A stretch of DNA of 64,000 bases from Xylaria sp. FL1777 (lineage: Eukaryota; Ascomycota; Sordariomycetes; Xylariales; Xylariaceae). A model generated the notes under the pieces. The model saw only the letters and a program-made list of their open reading frames with translations. It did no database searches and was not told the origin of the DNA. Within the stretch, counting starts at the first letter, position 1; every line of letters begins with the position of its first letter. The DNA is taken from NCBI GenBank assembly GCA_022578965.1, contig MU400519.1, forward strand, positions 434,001-498,000. The letters run 5' to 3'. Shown here piece by piece: positions 11,463-22,470 of this stretch. The translations under genes were made by a program, and so were the position numbers.

Positions 11463-12549
11463 TCAGATCAGATCATCGATAACGCAGACATTCGCGCAAG
11501 AGGTCGCAGGCTGCGAAGTGCTGTTATACGTGAGATCAAGCCAGCGGACCTGCATCTCGGCGGAACCGCCGACGGCCATCACGCCGCTCCAGACGCCGCC
11601 GTCGCTCCAGACATTCATGAGGATGCTGAGCGGGGACGTGGGCGTCTGCAGCTGGATGGACGCGACCTTCTTGCCGTCGACGTACCAGTCGCTGGATCCC
11701 GGCGACCAATCGTACCGGTGCTCCTGCCACTGGGTCCACGGCGTCGCCAGGTCGACGACAGTCGTGGCACCCGGGTTCGAGCCCGGCTGGTTCGTGTACT
11801 GCACGACGTTGGAGTCCGTCATCGTGCGGATCTCGATATCAGCCTCCCTGTGTAAAAGTAGTCAGCCACGGTGTTAGAGATCTCGGCGTATCACTCGGTC
11901 ATTAACAGAGCAGTCGGGACACATTCCTCGGGATTTTTGACGGGATAGTGACTTGGGGCGCAAAAGGCTTAATTCGGGGAAGAAAAAAAATGAATGCCTA
12001 CTGAACGGGACCGCCTTGTTCCGTATAAGTGAACAGCGCCGTCACGGCCCCCGGGGCCCCCCGTGTCCGTGCTAACATCCGCACCGTCAGGAACTGATAG
12101 TCGACAGTCAGGGACTCGACCTCGGCCGTGGACTGGTAATCAGCCTGGCGCTGCGTGCGGAGCGTCAGGTGCGACGAGCCGGCCGCCTTATCGTCGGCGT
12201 CCGACGGCGCGATGAAGATGTTGTTGAGCGAGTTCACCCGGTACACGCCTTCGCCCGGCGTTTCCCAGTTCTGCAAGGTCCAGGTATCCGTCCACTCCGG
12301 CGTCGAAAAGTACGCATGCGTGCGGCCGGCCGCGGCATCCGCCGCTCGTCCCGTGATGGGCGCTGGCGTCACGGGGTTGGCGATGTTGCGGAAGTCGAAG
12401 AACTTGCGGTTCACAAAGTAAGCGCTCGAGTTGGCCGTCGCTTTGTAGCAGCCACAATTTGCTTCCGCTGCTGCCAGGGGCCGGCCCTGTGTGAAGGCTG
12501 CTAGTGACAGCGCCGTGGCGGTGGAAAAGAGTGTTCGGAACGAAGCCAT
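11463..12549 (-). CDS. Secreted glycoside hydrolase family 16 protein
   Basis: Exon 1 is 12549-12002 and exon 2 is 11847-11463. The 154-bp intron has donor GTAGGC and acceptor ACACAG and joins codon CA|G. The product is 310 residues. MASFRTLFSTATALSLAAFTQG is a clear signal peptide. The splice recreates the GH16 catalytic signature ExDxE as EADIEI, with predicted nucleophile Glu184 and acid/base Glu188. It is followed by the fungal GH16 block VVQYTNQPG, the WTQWQEHRYDWSPG strand and ILMNVWSDGG. These are beta-glucan or xyloglucan-active jelly-roll enzymes acting outside the cell. This subgroup is often annotated only as a concanavalin A-like glucanase, so the exact linkage specificity is unknown. 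No GPI signal or carbohydrate-binding module is visible. Confidence 0.88.
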
Positions 12550-15449
12550 GCTTCTGTTAAATAAACGAATGAATGAATATGATGTAGGAAAGATGACATA
12601 GAAGGCGAAAGCGAGAGCTGAAAGTGAAGTGAAAGGCAAGAACAAATAGAATATTGTCTATATACTCTCTCCTATGTTTCTGGTACTTCTTCAGAGTATC
12701 AACGACCAGCCGATTGTACTACCGGGAGTCCACATTCTCGCAGATGAGAGAAGCTCGATCATGAGTTCATGCTCATTACATATATATATATCTATATGAA
12801 AAGCGAACCGGCGTGTAATTTCTTGCTCGCAAGGGATATCGTGAAGATGTCTGGATTCCTTCCTATTTCGGTATTCGGCCACGAAGGTTGACGAGGGTGG
12901 ACCTAGAGAAACTCATGACGCTTATACACTTTCAAATTCTCAAAACAGCAGGTAGTTCTTCGTACCAGGGGGATGGCTCGCTCACTCGAAAAATGGGGTT
13001 AATTCTCATTCGAAACGTACTAGTATATTTCTCTCGCCCTTGCAATCCAATCCTCCAATTATTCTCGAGCAAAGTAGCCGTCGGCCGTTAACTCGGCGCC
13101 TCGAGAGCAAGTTATACACTACTAAGCTGTTAGAGAGAGTGAGTGTGTGTGTGTTTATGATCCTGTAGCGTGGCATACTGACTAACCCTCTTGTGGAGTC
13201 TCAAGATTCCAGTATTGGGTATTAGGAATGCCAATCAATTATGGAATCACTCAGTTGATGCACTGTCAGTCGAAGCCGGGAGAGCAATCGGGCCATGTGC
13301 AGAGCCCCTTTTTTCTCCGCCTGGTACCGCCTCTCCCGGTAAATATGGACCTCAGCCGACATCCATTGTGGCCGCCCCTATACAACATATTCGTCTGAGC
13401 TTTTTGCCTGGGGAAATGGACCGACGGTGTAAAGCTTACGCTTAGGTACCTACCTAGTCCATGCTACTTCAGTCATCTAAATTCTGAGAGCAGAGCAGCT
13501 ACACTCGATTCATCACGACATCGTCCCACAGACAAATGAGACCGCCGCAGGGCTACTCGAGCAATCCATTCACTGCTTGAATTCTACCCTACCCTGTCAG
13601 CACCAAGAATATAGAGCGGTAGTACATAGAAAAAATACCATTGAGTCGCTTACCCAAATCCATGTGACCCCTAGATCAACGTTACGCCCTGTATAACGTT
13701 ACTTCAAGCGCACTAACGCCCGAGTGAACTATGCGTAAGCGCAGCCGACCTCCCCTATAGTCAGCCACGTGCTGTTTCGTCGATCTACTAACATGTGAAT
13801 GTCTCAAACTGGTGTTTTCAGAGAGATATCTACTGGTTGTTATCGAAACACATCAGACATACCTGGTCCTTCTCCTTCCTGTTCCATATGAAAGCCACTT
13901 CCGAGTTGCAATTGACCACATGCATATCTTGGTACGCTCGTGGATGCCAAAGTGATAGAGTGATAGGTGGGCATCCTACAAATCAAGAATGACTATGTCG
14001 ATGTTTGCTGTTTTTTGGACGATGGATATATCGTTTGCTACGTCATACGCCTGCAGTAGTCTTGTTTCGTCTCATCCCCTACTTACACAACCTAACTCCG
14101 CTCATGCATTCATTACCCGGAATATATCTAAGGCTAGATAGTAAAGCTAAATGACCCCCTTTAACAAACCTGGCTGGGACCTATAACCTTGATTTTGAAA
14201 GGAGGGGGGTAAGACTATCACGACCAGTCTTATAACAAGCCAAATAGGTAACTATATGCTGCCCTTCTTCCATATGGATAGGGCTGGCCTCAAACGAACA
14301 AATATGATAGCAACCCATGACCCCGGTACGGCATAATTGAGAGGGGAAGTGATATTTCCAAGTTTCTGGCCACTATTCCGGCAGTTAAGGGGTCCTCGTT
14401 ATGCTTATCCAATGAACATTGCGAATTAGACCCAGTGCAAAGGGAGCGGTACCTCGAAATCAGAGCATATATCTCCGTTGGATTAAGCCATTATCGAGAA
14501 AACATACCTCCTTATGCCTTTTGGGCTTGTATAGCAAAGTTTCCAAGCACCTGCTGGGCAGCCATCGCTCCGTCAATGACGGGATAGACCTAAACCAAGG
14601 CTAATGCATGAAAAAACAAACAAGATTGTCGATATCCAACAACTGCACACACATTGAAAAAGAAAAAGGGGGGGAGGAATACTCCTTTCTCAAGGTTCAT
14701 GCATAGATAGCAAGAATTAGGACAGTAACACTATCCCACGTTGGTAGGGGTCTAATACATGTTTACCAAGTAGGATGCTCTAAGCTTCTTCTCCCTTGTT
14801 GAATATGCACCTGCCATATCGCCAGTTACGAACGAGTATAAAACGATGCACACTACAGCAACGCAAACAGAGGACGCCCGGATATTCAGCCAAAGAAAAA
14901 AACCTCACCTGGAATCTGACTTCTATGGTGTAAGGTGAGATCCCTTTCACTAAAAGAAAACCGGGTTCGCTCACATCTATCATCAAACCAACCAGATCGC
15001 TGATATCACCTACATACCTCGGAGAATGACTGATCATAAAACTCCCACTATTTCAGGGTACCTCATCCCCCGCATCTCGGAAAGGGGGAAAGAAAAAAAG
15101 AAAAAAGTAGGAAAAAAAACAAAAACAAAAACAATAGCAAACAAATATCAGCGGATGAATATGCACCCTGAAAGTAACAGGTCATCAGTGATTCTATCAA
15201 AGGTCGCCTAGTAATATTATCACCACGAAATAGCATGCCCTCGCTGCAGAAGCAGGTTGAGAGACAAGAGAAAAGATACAGCTTCTCTTTCCCACGGCCG
15301 ACCAGTAACGGGGAATCCGGTGTTATCAACTACCATTGAAGTGATCAATTCTGATTAATTAGATGTTTATGAGGGACATGAAATAAGATCTTGTGTATGC
15401 CATCGCTCTACGCCTATGAAAGTGCTTCACCTGATGTCTCACGTACCAA
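12550..15449. other. 2.9-kb region without a recognisable gene
   Basis: The left end holds the GH16 promoter, including a TATATATATA run at about 12779-12795. A GT dinucleotide run lies at about 13140-13155 and an A-rich stretch at 15085-15140. The short open frames have no protein-like features. The right end is the 3' flank of the TCO89-like gene. Confidence 0.45.
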
Positions 15450-17507
15450 TCATTCCTGACTTGCACTAAGATCAGTGCTCTTATCCCAGAGATTTCGTAG
15501 AAGTGCGGCGAGGTTATCGTCGTTTCCGTCCACGTAGCTAGAGCCGCTCATGCGGTCGTGGGGTCTCTCCTCGCCGGCGTCGTAGCTTGATCTGGCCCCC
15601 ATCGTTCGTATCGAAGTCGATCGTCTTGGGGTTGTCGGCCGAGACCGTGCGAGATGTGTCAGACTCTGGCTTAGCCCGAGCCGGCCTGCTCCGTCAAGAT
15701 CCAGTGAGCTCTTACCATGCGTGGTTCCATTCGTTCCATTCGTGCCGTTCGTTCCATTCTGTTTAGGAATGCGCCGATTCTTATTGGCGCCAGGAATATG
15801 GGAAAGTCGCGCGATGGATCGCGCAATGGGGTTTTGATACCGTCTGACCACCAGGTATTCCATTCCCGTGCGTTCAAGCAGCCTGCCGATACGTGGGTCA
15901 CGGTGTTCGTAGTCGGTGCTACCGACCAATAGGCTCGGGCCAACAACGCCAACGCCCGGTCCTGACTGGGCAGGTTCCATGGAGGAACTTGCGCGTTGAA
16001 GATTGAGCTTCTGCTGAGTGCGCGACTGGCTGGCAGGGGGCGCTTTGTGTATCGGCTTTGTCAATCGGGGGGCTAGGGCGCTCTCATCCTCTTCGCTGGC
16101 CGAATCTCGAGAAGTCTGGTTCAGGTTGCCAAGTGATTGCGGCCGCCGAACGCCGCCCTCATTCCGACGCACCGGTGCGTGTGCAGGTACGAAGTATGAA
16201 TCACTGTCCCCATGCCCTCCTGAGCTAGGCCCAGATCCGTTAACGAACCGGGAGATCAATTCTTCTGGACCACTCGCACCGAGGGTACTCGGCTTGGGGC
16301 TGCCGTAGAGGCTCGGCGGGCCATGGCTTGCCTGGGAGGTGGGCGAACCAGAGGGTGGGGGGACAGAGACAGTCTCGGTAGACATCTGGGGGGGCGCGCC
16401 GTGCGATGGGGTGCGCTGCAGCAGCCGGGATGTGATGTAGTTGTTGTGGCGCGCTGTCTGGCGCGTGGGAGATTGGCTGTGGTGGTCGGCGATCGGGGGG
16501 GTGTGCGGTCGCGAGCGGCCGGTGGTCGGCGAGGGTGGCTTTGCGGGCGACTGTTCGCCGCTCACGACAGAGCCGCGTCGGGAGAGGTGCGGTGATGCAG
16601 ATGCGCTCGCGTCAACCCACTCGTCGTCGTTGCCGTCTCCGCCGTCGTCGCCGTCGTCGTCGTTGCCCAGGTCGAAATGCACCTGGTTCTTCTGACTCTT
16701 GAGCTTCTGGACGTCCTTGTGGGAGGAGGAGCGTTTGATGACAGCGGCGGACTTGGACCGCTTGCCGATGTCGGGGCGCGGGCGGCTGGGCTTGGAGGTT
16801 AGGATGGACTGGGAGGTGTTCTTCCTCAGATGGAGGTGGTTGGCGTGGGTGCTGGCGTGGGCGTTGGCGTTGGCGTGGGAGTGCGAAGGCGAATTGGAGC
16901 TCGAGTTATGGTTGGAGCCGGGGTTGGAGACGGCGGGGGGATCGAGGGCGATGGCGGTCAGCCTCAGGTCGGACGTGGTGCGACGATGGGCTTGTGCGAA
17001 GAGAGGCGGGCGCTCGGGTTCGGGCGACGATGCGCGGCTTTTCAGCTTGGTGGTGGGCTGGGAGGTGTGGCTCTTGTGCAGGCCCTTGGACGAGGGGACG
17101 CGGGCGTGGAAGCGACCGGCGCCACCTGCTCCCACAACGCGTTTTTGGTGTTTGGAGCGAAGGTGCGGTTGTGGTTGTGGTTGTGGTTGCTGTTGTTGCT
17201 GCTGCTGTTGCTGCTGTGGTTGTTGGTGGTGGTGTTGTTGTTGGGGTTGCTGCTGCTGATGGTGGTGGTGGTGGTTGCTGCTGCTGCTGCCGCTGCTGAC
17301 CTGAGACTGAGACACCTGAGAGTCACTGCCATTGCCAGTGTCGCAGCGGTTATAGGGCGGCCGTCTCGATTGGGCGGTGCTCGCCGACGTATCACCGTCC
17401 CTCTCCCTCTCCCTCTCCCCATTCCTCTCGCTATTCCCCCTATTATCACTATCATCTCTCTCAATCCTCTCATCCCTCTCTATATCTCCATTTCCCTCCC
17501 CATCCAT
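15450..17507 (-). CDS. tco89: TCO89-like TORC1 subunit
   Basis: A single exon of 685 residues starts at ATG 17507. It is mostly disordered: acidic/Arg-rich N terminus, Gln/His/Pro tracts (encoded at about 17160-17290), then Ser/His/Asn-rich sequence. Conserved islands match what I recall of fungal TCO89 (PF10452): PRPDIGKRSKSAAVIKRSSS followed by HKDVQKLKSQKNQVHFDLGND, an acidic DDDEWVDASASASPHLSRRG segment, the late island GMEYLVVRRYQNPIARSI, and LAALLRNLWDKS close to the C terminus. TCO89 is a non-catalytic, phospho-rich TORC1 component at the vacuolar membrane, involved in nutrient signalling and wall integrity. The assignment rests on these islands and not on a catalytic domain. Confidence 0.75.
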   Translation of the reverse strand: MDGEGNGDIERDERIERDDSDNRGNSERNGERERERDGDTSASTAQSRRPPYNRCDTGNGSDSQVSQSQVSSGSSSSNHHHHHQQQQPQQQHHHQQPQQQQQQQQQQPQPQPQPHLRSKHQKRVVGAGGAGRFHARVPSSKGLHKSHTSQPTTKLKSRASSPEPERPPLFAQAHRRTTSDLRLTAIALDPPAVSNPGSNHNSSSNSPSHSHANANAHASTHANHLHLRKNTSQSILTSKPSRPRPDIGKRSKSAAVIKRSSSHKDVQKLKSQKNQVHFDLGNDDDGDDGGDGNDDEWVDASASASPHLSRRGSVVSGEQSPAKPPSPTTGRSRPHTPPIADHHSQSPTRQTARHNNYITSRLLQRTPSHGAPPQMSTETVSVPPPSGSPTSQASHGPPSLYGSPKPSTLGASGPEELISRFVNGSGPSSGGHGDSDSYFVPAHAPVRRNEGGVRRPQSLGNLNQTSRDSASEEDESALAPRLTKPIHKAPPASQSRTQQKLNLQRASSSMEPAQSGPGVGVVGPSLLVGSTDYEHRDPRIGRLLERTGMEYLVVRRYQNPIARSIARLSHIPGANKNRRIPKQNGTNGTNGTNGTTHGKSSLDLDGAGRLGLSQSLTHLARSRPTTPRRSTSIRTMGARSSYDAGEERPHDRMSGSSYVDGNDDNLAALLRNLWDKSTDLSASQE

Positions 17508-19723
17508 AACTACTTACCCACCCAGCCTATCTACTTGCCTCGTAGATGCTGACGGCTGCTGTGTATCTCGACCTCCCGTATCTCGGCACCTACGAGTAGA
17601 TAGGTAGAATAGACACCCTCCACAGGAGACCAGCCGTGCACTGTCTGTCGCACACTCCTTAATCTCTCACCTTCTCTCACGCTTCTGTCACGGTGCGAAC
17701 GAACTTGGACGGCTATGGCGTGTGCGTATGGGTACGAACAACTCGCCAAATCGCGTGCATATACTGTCCGAGACAGGGCGCAGGTGATGCAGCCTACCCG
17801 ATGAAGAAGTGGCTTTCTAGTGGTTTCTTCGCTGCCCGCTGCCCACTGCCCACTGCGCACTGCGCTCTCGTCTCTTTTCTTTCTGCAGGATGTGCGAGAC
17901 GCCAAAATGTAAAGTGGTGTGTGTGTTGCTGCTCTCGGTTCTCCCCCGGAGCAGATATACAGGCAACAGGAGGCGGTGGACGACGCAATTGACTGTGATT
18001 GATGGAAGCGTAACCGGCGAATCGGCGGACCGGAGCAGACTCGGTCTGGTGCAGGTGGCTTGGACCGCACACACTGTCTCGGCTGCCTTTGACGGATGTG
18101 CAGCAGGGTCGTCGGTTATGGACTAGGCCGTCGCTTTCACTGAGCGCAAAACGTATACCGGCATACAAAGAGGGAGAATTGCCGTGTGATTGCCAACGTA
18201 GAGGCCTTACCGGACATCTAGATCACTAGGTAGGCAAGATTACGCGTCCGGGGGGGAAAGATGAAGATGCCAAAAGCTTAAAAGATGCCTAGGCAAATGT
18301 ATGAAGGGTATGGTAATGTTGACGAGGTATCCATCTACCTAGGTAGTATCTACCGTAGTGGAAAAGTGTAATTGATAATGGCTATCTGCCTGGGTAAGAA
18401 GTACTTACTTACCTTATGTAGGTAGTCTTGGTAATCTAAGTCTAGACCAGATCCTAACCTACTCGTCTGCGTATAGATGGATGGATCCCCGACCCAACTG
18501 ACTTGCTGCGGTATTTCAGCGCCTCGCAACCGCTCCTGGTACTACCGAGCATCGGAGATGCCTGGTGACAGGTCAGATAGTAGAGAGTCTGGTAGGGCTT
18601 TCAGATATAGTAAGTATGCACACACACATGCGCTCGCTACCTACCTCCTACTGCCTTTGTTTCGTTGAACGTATATAGTATAGTATAGCCTACTTATAGG
18701 CTAAGGTATTTAATTATTACCTAGGTATAGCAGTTAGGTAAACTGCGATGACTACCTCGCTCGTATTCGATTCGCTCTTCTTTTTTTCTTTTTGGCATTG
18801 TACATACCTCGGTACCGTGGTCCACCTCCTTAATTATACCTGATCTTTCTGCACGTGAATTGATCGTTCGTGCTGCAGTAAACCTCAACTGTATGTGCCG
18901 AAATGACAACATCGTGGCGATCTGTGCTGATCTTAGGTAGATGTTTTAAATAACACTAGGTAGGTTAGGTGAACCGCGGATATCCGTCGTCTTACCTAAA
19001 TCTGCTGGAAATCAAAGCTGAGGATGTAACCTCGGTCAAAATGACCCCGGACCGCGCAACCGGTATTGGGTATCTACACGACCTCAAGCTCCTACTGTAT
19101 GTATGTTGGTACTGTATCTGCATATCTACTCTACCTTACTTCATCTTGGTATCTTCTCTACAGTCTATAATAGATAGGTAGCACGCACGATTCAATGAGA
19201 ATCTACCCACCAGACCACTATCCCTATACCTCAGTAATGAACGAGCAAGCTCATCCACCTGAAAACACACTACATGTATATCATTTGAACACATTGGAGT
19301 CCGTACAACTCAACTGCTCAAGACGGACAACTCGTCAACTCCTTCCCAGCCATTACCTTATTTGGTTCTTTCTTGTCACGTTGTGGATGCTAATTTGAGA
19401 TAAATGACCATGTCGTCGACGATCAGTGACATCTTCAACAGTTCGGATCACGGCTGGCGGCACGGGAACCTTCGTTCGTCCCAAGCCGGATAATTAAAAA
19501 CGACAAGTGTCAACTTCCATAACTCTCCCCAGTTTCTGATGGCTAAAGTCGCGTTCTACGAGGGTCGTGGGGTTTATGATTTATGCCTGAGAAGTATAAT
19601 TCGACTTCTCGCCTCAAGTCGTTCCTCGATTCTTCGTGTGCTAAACATCTTGAACCCGTAAGCGTGTGCAAACTCTGTATTAATTCTGGGGAGAGTCTCC
19701 TACATCCCTGAGTTGTCGTCGTC
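17508..19723. promoter_or_regulatory. Divergent 2.2-kb region between the TCO89-like gene and the MFS_5 transporter
   Basis: The first 200 bp upstream of 17507 are pyrimidine-rich. At about 17835-17868 there is a short imperfect tandem repeat of GCCCACT. From 18290 to 18470, and again near 18655-18730 and 18935-18970, TACCTA/TAGGTA motifs are dense. No coding sequence is supported. Confidence 0.45.
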
Positions 19724-21318
19724 ATGGATCTCTACTACCCGACTTGCCTTGGCGGCCTCGTGGTGTTGTGTGCCGTGCTGTTCTTCTCCCAGCCGACTCG
19801 AAGACAGCAACTAGAACAAAAAGGCGTGGTGCACGATGAAGAACATCCCGAGTCTGGGTGGTACAAGGTGTATGCTCTCGCCATGGCCGCTGACTGGTTG
19901 CAGGTAAGCAGACCATATGTATACTTACTATACCAGAGAAGAAATAGACATCGTATTCACACAAAAATTCCATATACTAGGGGCCCTATCTCTTCTCGCT
20001 CTATAGGGATGAGTACGGCCTGGAGTCGGGCTTGGTCTTGAGCTTGTACATGACCGACTTTGTCACGACGGCTATCAGCGCTTACTTCATCGGCTCTTTG
20101 TCTGACAAGTACGGCCGGAAGTTGTATTGCATGGTCTACTGCGTATCATATGCGCTGTCCTGCTTCCTGACCATCGTCCCTGTCACGCCGTTGCTCTTCA
20201 TCGGGCGGATCCTCGGCGGTATAAGCACGAGTATCCTCTCCACTGTCTTCGATAGCTGGATGGTCGCCAACTTCCACAAGCGCAATCTAGTCGAGAACGG
20301 ATGTGACTTGTCTAGGACCTACGCAGCCACGAGCGTTGTCAATAGCGTGGCCGCTATACTGAGTGGGTTAGTGGGCGAGATTCTGGTATGGGCCACTGGT
20401 ACCAAAAAGAGTCCCTTCCTCATAAGCGTGGTTCTCCTCTGGTTGAATCTCCAGATGATTTGGGGTCATTGGGTAAGTATTCTCTCGCCTCGGCTCGTTT
20501 GACTAGGCTTCCAAGGCTGAACATATCCTACCGTAGAGCGAAAACTTCGGTGTCTCATCTTCGTCTGAACCAACCCATGCCGCAACTCGCTGGTCTCTTC
20601 GGTCGGTTTTCAAGATGCCATCTATACTGGCCCTCACATTTGCATCAACCATGTTTGATGGCTCTGTGAATCTGTTCGTCTTCTACTGGATACCTGCCCT
20701 AAACTCCCTGCATGAATCGACAGGCGAGCTTCCTTACGGCATCATATATGCGAGCTTTATGGCTGTTTCTATGGCAGCGGCGCTTGCTTTTAACATCATT
20801 ATGAATAAGCGAATTATCAGATACTCTCAACTCCTAATCAGCATCCTCTTGCTTGCTAATTTCTGCTTCATAAAGCTCGCAGGTGCAAAAACTGAGACCA
20901 GCGCTTTCTGGCTATTCTGTCTTTTCGAGGTTTGCATTGGTATGTATGCGCCTTGTATCGGCTATATGAAGGGAACGTTGATCGACGATGATGCTCGCGC
21001 TACGGTATACAGCATTAGTAAGTGATTCTCAAGTCTTCTTACCTGGCAATTCAAGGAGTATAAACGCTTCTTCTCCTCAGACCAGGAATTCGCCTTGCAA
21101 GTTTTTAACACTTCCAAAACACTCCCAAATCACGACCCAAATAGTAAGAACTGACTCCGAGCATCGCAGTGCGCATTCCACTTAACATCCTCGTTGTTGT
21201 GTCGTTGCTAGCGGCAAAGGATAACAACAACATCGGTGGGGTTTTCACAACCTGCTCTCTCATGCTCACAGCGTCCTTTGCAACGACATTGGCGGCAAAC
21301 CTGCGAGGCATGCCTTAA
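19724..21318 (+). CDS. MFS_5 (DUF791, molybdate-anion-type) transporter
   Basis: Four exons: 19724-19903, 19981-20472, 20537-21017, 21170-21318; 433 residues. Splicing restores the family hallmark AADWLQ|GPYLFSLYRDEYGL at the first junction. The others restore GHW|SENFG and YSI|MRIPLNIL. The last intron (152 bp) has a GTAAGT donor and a CTGAC branch point 18 nt before its CAG; an internal AG at 21080 was rejected because the implied second intron would be only about 26 bp. The protein has the expected multiple hydrophobic helices, with the MFS loop signature GSLSDKYGRKLY after the second or third helix. Family members are plasma- or inner-membrane carriers related to eukaryotic molybdate-anion transporters; the substrate here is unknown. 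The stop is 147 bp from the convergent sirtuin stop. Confidence 0.85.
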
Positions 21319-21464
21319 AGGGTGTGTCGGTAACATACACTTTAGATCTTCACAACGACCGCCTCTGTTGTCCTGATTTGATAGCTCCCAGATAGACAAC
21401 AAAATACCTATTATGCCCCTGAGCCAGTCGATATAGTCTCAAATGAATATTGAACTGCTACATC

Positions 21465-22470
21465 TCAAGTAGGATGGACAACAGGCTCGAACAACTTGGG
21501 TAGCAGCTCTGCTGAATCTCCAATAAATACAAAATCACCATATTTCAAATCCCTCGCCGTTCCCAGGTTGTTTGTATCTGTATTGATGACTGCGAGCGCG
21601 GCCCCCTGCTTCCGGGCTTGAACCACGAACCCAGCAGCAGGCCATACCTCAGCGGCCGTGCCAACGACGAGGACGAGGTCGACCTTCTTCTCATCGATCC
21701 AAGCCCTGATCTCCGCGAGCATCGCGTCATCGAGCTCCTCTCTGAATCTCACAACGCCGGGCCGCAATAATGTCCCGCACGTGGGGCAGTGCGGGAGCTC
21801 AGACGGCGGGATGCGCGCAACCTCGCGAGTCGGGTCTAACAGCGGCATACTCAAGAGCCCGCCCTCGAGGTCTTCCGACGCAGGCGCGAGGGCGGCACAG
21901 AGAGGGTCGTTGAAGTTGTCGCGTTGGACAAACCCGCATTTGGCATCATTGCACTTGAGATCGAATAGCGAACCATGGAGCGTACGGACCTGCTCTGTCG
22001 GATGGCCTGCTCGCTGAGACAGCCCTAGAATCCTATAAGTTTTCTAGTTCATCTTGAATACTGTAGTCGATACAAATAGATAGCTAGTCATCCCATCCAT
22101 AACTCTCTAGACCACCATAGACTACGAAACACGAGCACTCACCATCGACGTTCTGAGTCAGGCACAGGAACTCAGGTCGCCTCTGGGCCAATCCGGCAAG
22201 AGCGCGATGGCCCGGATTCGGCTCTACCTGTAGGGCCATGTGTCTGCGGTGAGAATAGAACAGCCAGACGAGATCTGGGTCTGTCTCGAATTTCTCGAGC
22301 GACGCAAGCTCGTCCGCTTGCTCGTTTGTCCAGAGACCCCCTGGCGTCCGGAACGTCGGCAGGCCCGAGGCCACGGAGATGCCCGCACCGCATAGCGCAA
22401 GAATCCGCGTGGAATCTCGCAGCTTGGTGTGGAATTCGGCTATCGATGTACTTCCTGGTTCAAGAGGCAT
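21465..22470 (-). CDS. NAD-dependent protein deacylase, class III (SIRT5-like) sirtuin
   Basis: Exon 1 is 22470-22143 and exon 2 is 22024-21465. The 118-bp intron (GTGAGT...TTCTAG) splits the NAD-site glycine, giving QNVDG|LSQRAG. The product is 295 residues. Visible motifs are CGAGISVASGLPTFR (NAD binding, 27-41), QNVDG, catalytic His126 in RTLHGSLF, and two zinc-ligand Cys pairs (CNDAKC and CPTC). The pair Tyr72/Arg75 in FYSHRR matches the YxxR signature of SIRT5-type enzymes, which bind negatively charged acyl groups. The likely reaction is NAD-dependent removal of succinyl, malonyl or glutaryl groups from lysines. I see no clear mitochondrial presequence from the chosen start. A start 26 codons further upstream uses a non-conserved basic leader and was not chosen. 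Confidence 0.9.

Noticed and set aside
11770..11786. A GGTTCGAGCCC string resembling a tRNA B box
   Set aside because: It lies inside the coding exon of the GH16 gene and has no A box or cloverleaf partner.
16830..17552. Long + strand frames across the TCO89-like gene
   Set aside because: They are antisense products of the Gln/His codon tracts (poly-Leu, poly-Val and poly-Cys).
21080..21143. An extra small exon in the last intron of the MFS_5 transporter
   Set aside because: It would need a following intron of about 26 bp, too short, and it breaks the conserved YSIMRIPLN junction.
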